Of a stretch of 64,000 bases of DNA, positions 24,119-35,928 are shown piece by piece. The position numbers and the translations under genes were made by a program. The DNA comes from Pisolithus tinctorius (lineage: Eukaryota > Basidiomycota > Agaricomycetes > Boletales > Pisolithaceae), in assembly GCA_024663395.1 (NCBI GenBank), contig JANFAH010000071.1, forward strand, positions 1-64,000. Reading direction: 5' to 3'. The notes beneath the pieces are model-generated. The model did no database searches and was not told where the DNA came from. It was given only the letters and a program-made list of their open reading frames with translations. Numbering within the stretch: position 1 is the stretch's first letter; every line of letters starts with the position of its first letter.

Positions 24119-24716
24119 AGGATCACCTTCTCTGTCCTTTACACCAACTGCTGATATACCTTGTGGTGTTGTTAGTGTTTGAGTCACTCAACAGTTCATT
24201 CTTTCATAGGACAATACTCTCTGCTTCATGTTCCTTGTCTCCATCCTCTCACACCTGTGTGATTTTCCTGGTGACAAAGAGGTGATGGTAGTGTCCCAAC
24301 TTCTGAAAATCACAGGGTTTTTTCAATGGTATATTTGTTGACTTCATCATGGGAGTTTGTTGGTGTCCAAACTGTCCTCCATCATCTTGTTAGAGCAGCA
24401 TGAGGGGCAGGGTGAGCTAAAGCACAGGGTAGGTTAGTTTGAGTGCATAAGGATGAGTGGAGTGTTTGGTCAGGGGGATGTTTCCTGAGAGTTAATACCC
24501 AGATGATTCTGTTGTCATATGCAGAAGGTGTCATTCTACCTCCCCTTTCCTCTATCATCTGCCCTGCCCCTTTCTCCCCCTGTACCACTCACCTGCTGTC
24601 TGTTCTCCTCCATCCCCCCTGCCTTTCAAGGAATCCTCTTGATCACCTAGGGTTCCAATGCAAGTGCCATAATTGATGGTCTCAAGTTGTGTCACTCTGT
24701 AAGAATGGCTTCCAAC
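24119..24716. other. No feature recognised
   Basis: CpG-poor DNA with short frames only. Confidence 0.35.
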
Positions 24717-25037
24717 TTTCCATGGCCTGGGAAATGGGTCTATTTAGCCTGGGGAAAGCCAAGGATCAACCTGGAAAGCAGGTCTATTTAGCCTGGGGAA
24801 AGCCCATGTTCACCCTGGCAAGTGGGTCTATTTAGCCTGGGGAAAGCCCAGGTTCACCCTGGAAAGTGGGTCTATTTAGCCTGGGGAAAGCCCAGGTTCA
24901 CCCTGGCAAGTGGGTCTATTTGGCCTGGGGAAATCCCAGGTTCAACCTGGAAAGCAGGTCTATTTAGCCTGGGGAAAGCCCAGGATCAACCTGGAAAGGG
25001 GGTCTATTTAGCCTGGAGAAAGTCCAATTTGGACCCC
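24717..25037. repeat. Minisatellite with 44-bp period
   Basis: About six and a half units start GTCTATTTAGCCTGGGGAAA (24738, then every 44 bp, the first spacing slightly longer). The unit carries CCCAGG and CCTGG words that can pair with each other. Confidence 0.85.
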
Positions 25038-25202
25038 AGCTACCCTTTCATTTGATGTATAATATATATATACATATATATTATGGAGAAAATGTTTTCT
25101 CCAACCCTATTAAATTGCTGCTCTGGAGAATCTCCAGCTAGGCAATGGAGAATCCCTAAAAGTTGGGAATTCCCACCAAAATGACACCTATTAGGTTAAT
25201 AC

Positions 25203-27069
25203 TTATATCAAAATCTCCAGACCTAATAGGTCTCTGAGGGGGGTTGACTGAAGTGTAGGCTTGTCCCATAGAGTTCTTTGGTGGCCTCTGTCCAGGAGGC
25301 ACTGATTATGCTGGTTATTCACTGGATGATCTCTGCTGAGAGTGGCACAGAGGCTGTTGCTTCTGGAGTTGAGGAGGCCAGGCACCAGCTGAGTAGCCTA
25401 TCTCTGGTGTGACAATGCAGTCTGAGGAGTGAAGGGGCTGGGGCAAGGTGGGGGTGATAGGGCTTTGGGGCTGATGTCTGTGCAGAGTCTGTGTCATTCA
25501 GCAGTGTGTTGAACTTGTCAGCTTTGTTATTCAAGGTCAGTGATGGCTTTTTCAATGAGCTCATTGATGAGCCATTGGTGGGAGGAGAGGTTTCTCTCTG
25601 CCTCATGCTGTCTCATGATATGGCTGATGGCCCAGGCAGGTTGGAGTGTGTAGTAGCCTTCTTGGCATGCTCATTGTTCTGCTGGTAGGACGGGGGTGTC
25701 AAAGTCAACAACAAGCTGGTGAAGGTAGCTAGGGATGGGGAGAGGAGGGAGGACATGTCTAAGGTTACCATAGATGCCTCTCAATGGCTGGTCTGCTGGG
25801 TTGTCACCACTTTGAACATACACTGTTTGGATGCTAAGCAGGTTAGAGTTGGGATCATGGACAAGATTGTGTATACACTTGAAAATTTCATTGACTTCTC
25901 AGTTCTGGTGGCTGCCTGTCCACCACCCTTCCACAATGCCAGTGTTATCACCATGGATGGTGATGTGGGTGGGGGAGGATAGGATCACATTGATCATGCT
26001 GATGAGAAATTCAAAGCCAATGGCTTCTGCCTGGCTGATGTCATGTTTGGATCCCACTGACTTCCAACCTGGGATGAGGTGCCAGGCCCTCCATCTTCTG
26101 CTGACGATGATTCTAACACCAAAGCCAGAGCTAGCATCTGAAAATGCTTGGAGGTCCACTTGAGTGGGAGGGGGGATCAGCAGGCATTGGAGTTTCCCTT
26201 CCTGCCATGCACTTATCCACCATTCAAGGTCTGTTTGGCAGTGTTTGTCCAGCCTGTGAGGTAAGAAAGGCTTTGGTGAGCATACTGTGATCATGTGCTC
26301 TAGGCTGGTTAGGTATGCACATCCTTGGGGGAGCAAAGAGGAGGTGTGCAAGAGCTTGCCATACAATTCCTGTGTCTTGTAGTGTGTGTACCTGTCATTT
26401 GCACCATTCATGAATGGCTTGTAGGTATTTGGTAGTCTTGTTTTTGCTCAGGGTTACCACCCAGTGCTGGAGATCCCATAGGAAACTAATGTATATCATG
26501 GAGTGGTTGAAACCCTGGTCTTTCTCTACCTCCCAGGGAATACTGAGCTCTTTAGAGATTGCATCAATATCATCAAAATTGTAGGTGAAAGCTGCATTGT
26601 GCTCTGATCTAGGGGTGATGGCCAAGTGATCAGATAAGGGGTGTCAGCAGTCTTTGTTGAACTCTTCAAAGGATCTGTCTTTGTGGGTGATGCCTTTGAA
26701 GAAGACTCTGCTGCCTGAATATTGGAGGCCAGCCAGGGCTATTTGCATGTTCCATTGTTGTCTGGAGGTGTTGTATTCTCATAGGTACTGTTTTTGTATT
26801 CTGGCAAAGAAATGATTGTCTACCCATTTGTTGAGTGGGCCAATACCTTGGCTCCTAAAAATCTCAACTTCCATGTCCATTAACCTTCCATACATGCCTG
26901 CTGAGGGTGAGGCACCAAAGGCTAGGCACATGTCTATGCATGCCTGCATGTTAGAGATCCTTACTACAGCGCTGTCCATTGGGATGGGTGTAGGGGGACA
27001 GTTTGATATGCTTGTGCTTGTTAAGTCTGGTTCATCACTGGTCAAAAGCTGGTCTGGAGTCTGGTCAGG
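25203..27069 (-). pseudogene. DIRS-like retroelement RT/RNase H remnant
   Basis: Reading the minus strand: 27000-26779 has RT residues CLAFGASPSAGMYGRL and GPLNKWVDNHFFARI (the DD pair is now DN). 26625-26395 has LSIPWEVEKDQGF and FLWDLQHWVV. 26411-25899 has ELYGKLLHTSSLLPQGCAYL and an RNase H core with FSDASSGFGV, WRAWHLIPGWKS, AEAIGFEFL and HGDNTGIVEGWWTG. This combination is typical of tyrosine-recombinase (DIRS-type) retroelements of basidiomycetes. A recombinase-like remainder may follow at 25.2-25.6 kb but is too decayed to prove. The relic is cut on the right by the LTR of element A. Confidence 0.65.
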
Positions 27070-28532
27070 TGTTAAGTATGGGTTTACCCTCAGGTGACCA
27101 GGCTTCAAGACTGGGTGGCCAGAGTCAACACCAGGAGACAGGGGCTAAGTCCAGCTGGACTGGAGTTAAGACCAGGAGACAGGGGCCAAGTCTGGTTGGA
27201 CCAGAGTTGAGGCCAGAGGTCAGGGGTTAAGTCTGGAGGACTGGACTTAAGGCTGGGAGCATGGGAATAAGGCCAGTAGTGTGGGAAACTGACCAGTCTT
27301 GGAATGCACACAGGGGGGAGCCAGTCCAGGGTTGGATCTACCTCCCTTGGTCTCAGCTTATGTGCTGTACCCTTATGCAAGCCAGGGAGAGGTCTGGGAC
27401 AGGGGCTGGGGATAGCTCAAGGCTTGGCCTTAGCTATAGAGTAGACTTGGAGAGTAGTACTGAGTTGAGGGTAATACTAAGTTGGTATTCTGACTGAGGT
27501 GCTATGAAGTATGTACAGGGGTTAAATACACAAGGCTGGTCTGGGATAATGAACATGAAGCTGGACTCATTAATAAGCTATTAGTGAGATGATTAGCAAG
27601 GTGAGGATAGCCACAGTGGCTGTGCCAAAACTAATAGCCAAAGTCTGGGTGACCAGCATACCAGAGTCAGACACAGGTTTTGTACAGTAAGCAAAAGTCA
27701 GACAAAAGGACTAGATGAAATATAGTGCAAACATGGGAAAACAGACTGGAGTTATGTCCAGGTCACCCAGACATAGACCTGGGAGGACCAGGGTGGAGCA
27801 GCACAAGGCCAGGAGGCCAGAGTGGACCGGAGATAGGGGTAAAACACCAGACTTGAGTTATTCAGGCTGGAGTTGGGTTTTCTAGGGCCAGAGTTGGGTT
27901 TTCTAGGCCGGACTAGGACTGGACTTGACCGGAGATAGGGTCTAGGGGTCCAGACTGGACCAGGATTGAGTCTGAGAGTCATGGATATGACATCAGGGGT
28001 CAGAGGAAAGATGAAGGTACAAGAGGTGTTGGACTATTGGACTTAGCAATTGAAGATGCAGCACTATTTCCTTGCATGGGCCATAGTCTGGTCAAGAGGC
28101 AGAGGACAGAGAACAGAGGGGACCAGGTTATGACAAGACTAAGTTGATTTCAGACTCAGGCTAAAACAGATTATCCTATGACTTAAGTAATAAGGGTATA
28201 GTAAGTGTAACATAGCACCAGAGACCAGTTTGCACTGGTACAGTGATGGTTGGTAAACTGATTGGTAAGTAATGTTACAAAGAATATTATCAAGCAAAAC
28301 TATGAACAAAGGATTTACCAGGAACTGGGGCAGGACCAGTGGCTGGGCTGGGTATTACACCAGTCCAGTACCAACTGAGTGGACAACTTGACTGGGCACT
28401 GCCTTGCAGTGCCTCATGAGCTAACACATTTCTAGGTTGAAGGGTTAAGGCCAGGACCAGGGCAAGGGTTGGACAAGACTGGTCAAGACCAGGGTAGAGC
28501 TGGTCTAGGGTGGTCTAGACACAGTTGTGACA
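27070..28532 (-). mobile_element. LTR of element A (3' LTR)
   Basis: The plus strand reads TGTTAAGTATGG...GTTGTGACA (1,463 bp), so on the coding minus strand it is TGTCAC...CTTAACA. Its right part aligns with the LTR of B (around the SACTKAGCRAYTGARGATRCAG region at 28040). It contains internal imperfect repeats around CAGGAGACAGGGGC (27135-27190). It interrupts the DIRS-like relic. Inverted pieces of the same LTR lie at 33255-33447 and 34630-35215. Confidence 0.75.
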
Positions 28533-28546
28533 GTATCCCCCTCTTG
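28533..28546 (-). promoter_or_regulatory. Polypurine tract of element A
   Basis: On the minus strand CCAAGAGGGGGATAC ends directly at the LTR terminus TGTCAC. This is where plus-strand DNA priming would start, and it confirms that A is oriented on the minus strand. Confidence 0.6.
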
Positions 28547-28664
28547 GAGCCAAGCCCATGAGGCTCCAATGAGGACAATGCTGAGAATGAAGTTTTGGTG
28601 TCTGACCTTGAAAACCAGTGGACTTAAGACCAGTCCACCTCAGGATTGGTTTCCTCACTTCAAC

Positions 28665-29653
28665 ATGTCCATTCACCAGTCCCAAACACCCTATGACCAA
28701 GACCTCCTGCCTGACCTGACCTGGGTGACAAGTGTTGAGCTGCAGGTAGGCAGCAATGATGATGAGCAGGCTATCCAGGGGAAGTTGGCTGAGTGCAAGA
28801 GGTGCAAGGCAAAGAAACAGGAGGAAGCCCAGTTGGAGGCAGAGAGACAAGAGCAGACCCAGCTTGAGGAAGAAAAGGTGCATGCAGAGGCTGCACACAA
28901 GGCTGAGGAGGCAAGCAGAGCAGAGCAGAGCTGGTGGGTGGATGCTCTGGTGGGTGCCTCAACTGGGGCCAGGTCCAACATCAAGGTGATGAACCCTTGG
29001 TAAGTCCTTCCTTTGGTTCCAACATGTCTGTTAATGCACTCTCTTGCAGGTGTCTTTGTTGCAACTGGACCAACATGGTTTGTGTGCACTCCACTGACAG
29101 CAAGAAGTGGTGTCTGGCCTGTAACTGGTGGAATGAGTTGAAGGAGCATTGCCAGTGGCTGGTTGAAGGTGAGACCAGTCAATGGGCTGGCCCAGCTGTT
29201 GACAAGGGCAAGAGGAAGGCCAACATGACATCCCCATGTGCTGGTGAGAAGAAGAAGAGGTCACAGAAACTCTCAACCAAGGTAATAGAGGGGGCCAATG
29301 ACAAGGACATTGAGGTGATCACAGGGCCATCAAAGAAGGCCAGTGCAGGTAGGGTGACCAGTGAAGAGACTGGGGCTGGTCCTGTCACCAGTGAGCAGAT
29401 GGAGTGCCTGATCAAGGTGGTGGAGCATGTGGCTGACAACATGGTTGGCCTAGCAGTGGCCCAAACGGAGGCTTTGAGGAACTTTTACCAGTTTTCCCAA
29501 TCCTATGAAACCTATGTTGAAGAGCACTTTGAATTCTTGGCACCAGACGTGCCCTCAGACTGGGACACCACTGATGAGGAGGACAGGGACATTGAGGGAC
29601 TCAATGAAGAGCTGGAGGGGCTGAGGGAGGAGGAAGAGGAAAGCTGGTCCTGA
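28665..29653 (+). CDS. Antisense cargo gene of element A: cysteine-cluster protein, 312 aa
   Basis: Two exons, 28665-28999 and 29050-29653, joined over a GTAAGT...TTGCAG intron in phase 2. The N-terminal part has an acidic, coiled-coil-like stretch (about residues 38-90, rich in Glu, Ala, Gln, Lys). Exon 2 begins with a cysteine module CX2CX6C-X9-CX2C followed by a last Cys nine residues later, resembling a Zn2Cys6 cluster with one widened spacing. A Lys-rich segment, a hydrophobic helix with VADNMVGLAVAQTEAL and an acidic tail follow. The gene lies between pol and the 3' LTR of A, opposite to pol. Its homologue in B has the same intron position and a matching IANNLVGL helix. The frame is open although pol of A is broken. 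Such clusters bind zinc and often DNA; any role here is inference. Confidence 0.7.
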
Positions 29654-29873
29654 TCTGAGTCAGGTGACCAGACCAGTGCCAGTTCTGCTGGGTCCCAGGT
29701 CTAATGTCATGTGTGCATAGTGTAGTGTTCTTGTATGCCTGTGAATGCCAAATCCTGGTTCTGGTTTTAAGTAGTGAAAAGACAAATAAAAGAGAAGTAA
29801 GGCAAACAAGACAAAGTAGCTACAAAACAGATGAAACAGATAAGGAGAAAAGAAAACTGAGACTGGTTCTAGG

Positions 29874-31547
29874 TTATTTCTTGAAAGGACTGGGTTTGTC
29901 TGGGTACCAGTCATGATACTCTTGGATGAGTTCTGAGGTGTTGTCCAACTCTGTTGCTAACACCCAGGTGGTTTCTTTGTCAGTACCCTTATAACTGGTC
30001 CACTGGACCAGGTACTGCAACCAACACTTTCTGTGCTGGTTGACCTTTAGTATTTCTGCTACTTCAAATTCTAAGTCACCATTGACATCCACTGGTGGGG
30101 GTGGAGGTTGAGTCTGGTTGGGTATGGTATTTAGGATGGCTGGTTCAAGCTGGGATATGTGGAAGACCAGGTGTACCACACACATGGAGTCTGGTAAACA
30201 CAGGGTGAACGAGTGTGAACTGGCCTGGGCTATTATGGGGTAAGGCCTGAGGTTCTTCTTGCTCAACTTCTTGGAGGGCTGGGTTGACCAGAAGTACTTG
30301 GCTTTTACATAGACATTATCACCCACTTTGAAGTCTGGGGCCAGCATGCACTTAGCATCTGCCAGTCCTTGGTAGCATTGCTGGGTGAGAGCCATTTCTT
30401 CATGAAGGTACTAGTGCAGTGAATCTAAGTTGACTGTGTAGTCACAAGCCTGGTTGGAAGTGAGGTCATGCTCAGGGAAGACCAAGATATTAGGGTGGTA
30501 ACCCTTATTGGTGAAGAAGGGTGATACCCCAGTTATAGTGCTGGGTGCATTGTTGTAAGCAAACTCAGCCAATGGTAGTAGCTTGGCCCAGTTATCCTGT
30601 TGGTAGTTACAGTAGACCTGGAGATATTGTTCAAGGGTCTGATTGGTGCACTCTGTCTGACCATCCCCCTCTGGGTGATACCCAGAGGTGAAGTGTAGAC
30701 ACATGTCTAGAGCCTTACCAAGAGACCAGAAGAAGTGGGATATGAATTCTGATCCCTGGTCTGAGGTCACATGGGCTGGTACACAGTGCTTGGAGAATAT
30801 GTGCATGAGGAAGAGCTTGGTGAGATCAGGGGCTGTGATGGTGTCATGAGTAGGTATGAAAATGGCTTGCTTTGAAAGCCAGTTGACCATGACAAGGATG
30901 GTGGTAAAGCCAGTTGAGGCTGGGAGTTGCTTGAGTAGGCTGTAAGGCTGGTGGCAGGGTACCTTGGCCCAGGCACAGGTAGTGCAGGACTGGACATACT
31001 CCTTGACAAATGTCCTTAAGCCAGGCCAAGTGTATTCATGCCAGATGAGTTCTAAGGTTCTATTTTGGCTGAAGTGGCCAGACAAGGGGTGATCATGTTT
31101 GAACCTCAAGACATGAAGGTGAAGGTTGTTAGAGTCCAGTACATAGATTCTTCCATCTAGGCAGAGGAAGCCAGTGTCATCAACTGACCACTGGGAATCT
31201 GATGTATCTGAGAACCAGACTTGGGCAACCAGGTCTGAGGGCAGAGCTGAGAGGATATCACTATGAAGTTTCTCCATGTCCATCAGTGCAACAGCACATA
31301 GGACTGGGTATTCAATGTAGGTGGCATGCAGGGAGGTGGCTAGCTGTTCCTACATGAAGACCAGTCTGAGATTCTGTGGGTTGACCTGGGCATAGTTGCT
31401 ATTCCCCTCTTTGGGGTAGACATCCCATTGTCTAGTTAGGGTGTCAGGCTTAGCACTGAGTTTACCAGGTCTGAACCAGATAATCATATTGAATTGTGAC
31501 AGAAATTCAGACCAGCATGCCTGGTGCCAGGTCAACACCTTTGAAGT
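29874..31547 (-). pseudogene. Element A pol: RNase H tail, integrase, chromodomain
   Basis: Reading the minus strand: RNase H tail (KVLTWHQACWSEFLSQFN at 31540), zinc finger HX3H...CX2C near 31000, integrase core with SDQGSEF and GDGQTECTNQ, SH3-like basic part and a C-terminal chromodomain (EFEVAEIL, WTSYKGTDKETTWVLATELDN). It is a chromovirus-type Ty3/Gypsy pol. Compared with B, 17-18 residues are missing between GLLKQL and LASTGF, which removes the first catalytic Asp. Frames break near 31340 and 30400. The upstream RT is replaced by the FB2 palindrome at 31548. Confidence 0.8.
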
Positions 31548-32642
31548 GGAACACATATAAAACATGGTGAGATGCTCACCAATGCATAATAATGTATCAC
31601 ATGGTCTAATGAATGATTTGTCATCAAACAAGCAATGCCAAACAGTGATTTTGCACCACTAAGCCTCCTTTCAGTAACACAAGTCAAGAAATCACCATTC
31701 TGGCTCATCAGGGACATTCTCTCAGGGCAACCTCAGCAAATGCTGGTGTACACTATAGTATAATCAATAGAATGTGCCATCAGCACCATTGGTCTCTTCA
31801 GAAACCTGCTGGCAGTCATCTCCTGCACTGTTACCCCACCAATGCCCCATGTGTCCTGGAACTAATCAGTACTGTGAGAGCTGAAAATGATGTGGAGGTC
31901 CAATCTGGCATTCATCCTATCATAAACAAACCAATCACCCATTAAATAGTGCATTTCTGTGAAGGGGAAACTGGTATGGAGGTCAGAGTGAAGCTAAACC
32001 CTCTCTCACTCCAGGTACCAAGGGAGGGATATGCTACTGAGCTACCAGGTTGCACATTCCTGGCCTTCTATCTGGCACTGGATAGTTCCTTTAGTCTTAT
32101 ATAACCAAATAACTCCTTCCCAGTGATCCCCAGTTCAGCTCAGAGTACAGTCTGGCCAACCCTCCCATAATACTGGGAGTGCCCAGGAGGGTTGTGCTCC
32201 AACTGAGCCTTCAGGCAGGCTTTTCTTCAGCTGTGATGTAGTAGTTAGTGGGTGATTGGTTTATTTATGATAGGATGAATGCCAGATTGGACCTCCACAT
32301 CATTTTCAGCTCTCACAGTACTGATTAGTTCCAGGACACATGGGGCATTGGTGGGGTAACAGTGCAGGAGATGACTGCCAGCAGGTTTCTGAAGAGACCA
32401 ATGGTGCTGATGGCACATTCTATTGATTATACTATAGTGTACACCAGCATTTGCTGAGGTTGCCCTGAGAGAATGTCCCTGATGAGCCAGAATGGTGATT
32501 TCTTGACTTGTGTTACTGAAAGGAGGCTTAGTGGTGCAAAATCACTGTTTGGCATTGCTTGTTTGATGACAAATCATTCATTAGACCATGTGATACATTA
32601 TTATGCATTGGTGAGCATCTCACCATGTTTTATATGTGTTCC
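31548..32642. mobile_element. FB2: older palindromic foldback copy
   Basis: Arms 31548-31945 and 32245-32642 are near-perfect inverted copies (ends AACACATATAAAACATG) around a loop of about 300 bp. Inner arm and loop are diverged homologues of FB1 (shared ACTAATCAGTACT, GTGGAGGTC-AATCTGGCA and GGTATGGAGGT words). Both arms lack the outer 250-300 bp of FB1 including the CAGTGAGGG terminus, and no TA flank is seen. It splits pol of element A. Confidence 0.75.
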
Positions 32643-32880
32643 CAAGGACTACATCCCCAGTATATCACAAAGTTACGTAATTGTCCCAATGAGCTCTCAT
32701 TTTCATTTGGGTATGCTGTCATCAGTTTCTATCCAAATATTATGTAATATGGCTCATCAGAGAGCCATGACCAGCTGCTTTGATCCATCCACCAACAACC
32801 TGGACTCAATAATGATAGTTCACTCACTACACCATGATTAATGAAAAACATGCAAACATTGGGACAATTTTGTGAGCCAC

Positions 32881-33254
32881 TGTAAGGCCATGTAGTACTC
32901 CAATGTAATCAGTACAAACATTGAATAAAGTCCCCACCTTTGACTCCCTCTCAGTTCCCTCCAGAGTTGGGTCTCCACTCCCTCTGAGTCTGCTCCACCT
33001 CTGAAATATGGGGGCTGAGCTCATGCAAGGGGGCAGCACACTAGCTGAACCCAATGCCCTCTCATCCAACCTCCAACCTCTGACTCTGACTCTCTTCTCC
33101 AAAACTTTCCCCCATACCCCTCTGCTCACTGTTCATTGAATATCTCACCACCCAGTGGTCAGGGTCACTTTGGACTTTGACCACTGTACTCCACAGCCCA
33201 ACCTGCTCCTACTCTGCCCTAAGAGGAAGTCAGGGGTGTTGTGCAAACTTGACA
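32881..33254 (+). mobile_element. Truncated LTR of family G (G4)
   Basis: The sequence is the CpG-poor counterpart of most of G3 in the opposite orientation (TAGTACTCCAATGTAATCAG, then CTCTGAAATATGGGGGCTGA, ending AAACTTGACA at 33254). The first half of the LTR is missing. Its end abuts an inverted piece of the LTR of A. Confidence 0.7.
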
Positions 33255-33447
33255 CATGGTCCCAGTCTTGTTCCCATGCTCCTGGTCTTAAGTCTGGTCC
33301 TCCAGACTTAACCCCTGACCTCCTGCCCTAACTCCAGTCCAACTGGACTTGGCCCCTGTCTCCTGGCCTTAACTTTGGTCATCTGGACTTAGCCCCTGTC
33401 ACCCAGTCTTGAAGCCTGGTCACCTGAGGGTAAACCCATACTTAACA
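33255..33447 (+). mobile_element. Inverted LTR piece of family A
   Basis: Reverse complement of the first 190 bp of the LTR at 27070, ending CCCATACTTAACA at 33447 inside the reverse transcriptase frame of a family-A element. Its orientation is opposite to that of the pol frames around it, pointing to a separate insertion or an inversion. Confidence 0.65.
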
Positions 33448-34346
33448 GTGAGTTTGTTAAGGCCCTGGAAGTCAACACATAACTGGAGTGAACCATCCTT
33501 CTTTTTTATGAAGAGGACCAGTGCAGTGTAGGGGGAAGAAGTGGGCTGGATAAAACTGGTGGTCAGGTTTTCATCAATGAACACCTGGAGAGCTTGCAGC
33601 TCAACTGGGGATAGTGAGTAGATAGTTCCAACAGGTGGTGTAGTACCCACTTCCAGTTTGATCTTAAGGTTGTACTCCTGGTGTGTGGGGAGAGTAGATG
33701 CCTTGGCTTTGCTAAAGACATCAACAAAGTCATGGTAGTCCTTTGGTACACCAGCCAAGTCCAGTGGAGGGCTGGTAGAGGCAGACTGGGCCAGGACCAG
33801 CACCAGTGGGCATAGATGAAGCTGGAATTGGGTGGATCCCTCTAGTTTGCAAGTGCATACATACACAGCTGCATTGATCAGGGTGATGGGGGGAGCCTTC
33901 AGGGGGGTGCAAACCAGTGAGTTGACAGATGGTACAGGTGGTGCAGGGCCTGGGTTGGGTTGGTCAGGTAGACTGGGATTGGGAAGACTGGTTAAGACTG
34001 GTGTGGCAGGGGTTGTCAACAGGGTTGGAATTCCTACTGTAGGTGTCTGGAAAGTTAGACTGCTCAGTACCCAATCAATCAATGGATTGTAGCAGGTGAG
34101 CCAGTCATGTCCAAGGACTATCTTACATTCAGAATCCAATGGGGCTAAGAACAGGGTTACCAGGGTGACATTGCTGGTCACAAACTGAACTGAAAGATCT
34201 ACTGCTTGAGTGATAATGAAACTTGATGACCCATCGAAGAGCCAGAGTTGGATAGGGGGTACAGAGTAAGGGTTAAATGAGTGTTGATTGGCAAATTCTT
34301 TATCTATAAAACTATGCATGGAACTGGAGTCCACTAGATGTGACAA
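33448..34346 (-). pseudogene. Family-A protease and RT start, Ty3/Gypsy
   Basis: A continuous frame of about 300 codons: aspartic protease (LVDSSSMHSFID; the expected DSG is now DSS, then IVLGHDWL), a Pro-rich linker, then the RT entry (KDYHDFVDVFSKAKASTLP, ELQALQVFIDENLTTSFI, FIKKKDGSLQLCVDFQGLNKLT). It ends where the inverted LTR starts at 33447. It is closely similar to 43551-44531 of B. It is probably part of A, separated from the rest of pol by FB2 and G4. Upstream, at 34347, the similarity to B stops abruptly. Confidence 0.7.
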
Positions 34347-34629
34347 GGCCTCTCATCATCCTCTCCTCTTCTCTCATCCCACAAACCCAGTGCTTCATCA
34401 TCCAAATACTCTCCTCTATCCTTGCTTTGATGACAGACATATCTGCCTGAAAAGGGTAGCTCAAACAGTGTGATGCCCACAATATCATAGCTTGCTTTGC
34501 AGGGTGCTAGTGGGGGGTTGATGCGACTGAACTGACCTCAGTCCCCTTGCTAAGTCCCTCTGTGCAATCCCCTTCCAACCCTAGGTCCAATTCTAGTGTC
34601 TCAAACACTGAGGGACCCAGTGACTCAAC
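34347..34629. other. Unassigned spacer between element-A pieces
   Basis: Pyrimidine-rich sequence (34350-34430) and a short segment ending at the LTR terminus TGTCACAACC at 34630. No gene is seen. Confidence 0.4.
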
Positions 34630-35215
34630 TGTCACAACCATGCCCAGACCACCCCAGACTTGACTGGTCTCATCCAACCCTTGCCCTGGTCCTGGCCTTA
34701 ACCCTTCAACCCAGAAATGTGTTAGCTTGTGAGGCACTGCAAGGCAGTGCCCAGTCGAGTTGTCCCCTCAGTTAGTACCAGGCCAGTGTAACACCCAGCC
34801 CAGCCACATGTCCTGCCCTGGTTCCCAGTAATCCCTTGTTCATAGTCTTTGCTTGATAAGATTCTTTGTAACACTACTTACCAATATCTTTACCAATCAT
34901 CACTGTACTGGCACAGACCAGTCTCCAGTGCTACATTACACTTAGGTTACTTCCAGTATTTAAGCCATAAGATATTCTGTTTAGCCTCAGTCTGAAATCA
35001 ATCTAGTTCTCATCTTAACCTGGTCTCCCTGATCCTCTGCCTTCTGCTTCTCAACCAGACTACAGCCCATGCAAGGGAATAGTGCTGCACCATCAGTCAC
35101 TAAGTCCAATAGTCCAAAATCCCTTATCACCTCATACTACCCTCTGACACCCAACTGGACTCCGGACCAGCTTTGGACCAGTAAAGACCTGGACTTAACA
35201 CTCAACCCAGCCATC
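34630..35215 (+). mobile_element. Second inverted LTR piece of family A
   Basis: Begins at the LTR terminus TGTCACAACC and follows the reverse complement of about 27950-28532 (shared CCTGGCCTTAACCCTTCAAC, GTGAGGCACTGCAAGGCAGT). It has the same orientation as the piece at 33255-33447, so the two may be the parts of one LTR or of two LTRs flanking inverted internal sequence. Confidence 0.6.
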
Positions 35216-35682
35216 AATGCATGTGTTGGACTCTTTGCTCTCAGATGGTAGCTTGACAGGTGAGTCTGAGTGATTGTAAGGTGGGACTATGGGGTCACAT
35301 GGGGAGTTGACAGACCCAGGGGTCAAGTGAATGAGGTGTTCAGGGGTTGGCTTGCTTCTGATGACAGGTAGGACCCTTTCCAATGACCCTGGCCTGACCT
35401 CCAACAGGTTATGAGATGTAGTGGCTGCTATTGGGTAATCAGGGGTGGGCCATGAGCCAATCTCTGATGTGACAGGGATCTTGATCTGGGGGGCAGGTGC
35501 AAGCACATGACACAAGGTTGACCTCATCTCAATGACCTGTGGAACCAGTCTTGGTGGCACTTGCTCAAGTCTTGATGCATTGCACTGGGCATGAGGGCCA
35601 AGGGGGACACTCCAAGAGTTGATGGCACATGTCTCTGCAATCTTTGGAGTGAGTGGATGCAACACAATGGGAGTCTGGGCAC
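35216..35682. other. Unassigned CpG-poor sequence
   Basis: A minus-strand frame of 171 codons (35195-35710) is Pro/Ser-rich without a recognisable domain and overlaps the borders of two repeats, so I do not call it a gene. Confidence 0.35.
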
Positions 35683-35928
35683 TGTCACACACCAAAGGTG
35701 TTGTGGACATGGTTACAGCTGACTCTGCCTAACTTGTTGATGAGTTGTGCACAACACCCATGAATGCATATGAAGACTAAAGCCCTCATATGTAGAAAGA
35801 CTGCTGGATGTTAGCAGTCATCCTTTGCACAAGAACAAGTCATTGGTGCTAAAGAGAAGAGAGGAAGCAAGTTAAGCATGCATTAAAAGTTTTTAGTGCC
35901 CATGTATGGCATTCTGGTTTTCATCATA
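35683..35928 (+). mobile_element. E3: truncated E unit
   Basis: The reverse-complement match of the right end of E1 and E2: it starts TGTCACACACCAAAGGTG and runs to TTTTCATCATA, where FB3 is inserted at the TA. The homologous site in E1 and E2 reads ATGATGAAAACC on the plus strand. It is CpG-depleted relative to E1 and E2, hence older. Confidence 0.7.

Noticed and set aside
23495..24187. Open frames of 186-230 codons on the minus strand
   Set aside because: They run through the 20-22-bp minisatellite, where repetition without stops creates frames in several phases.
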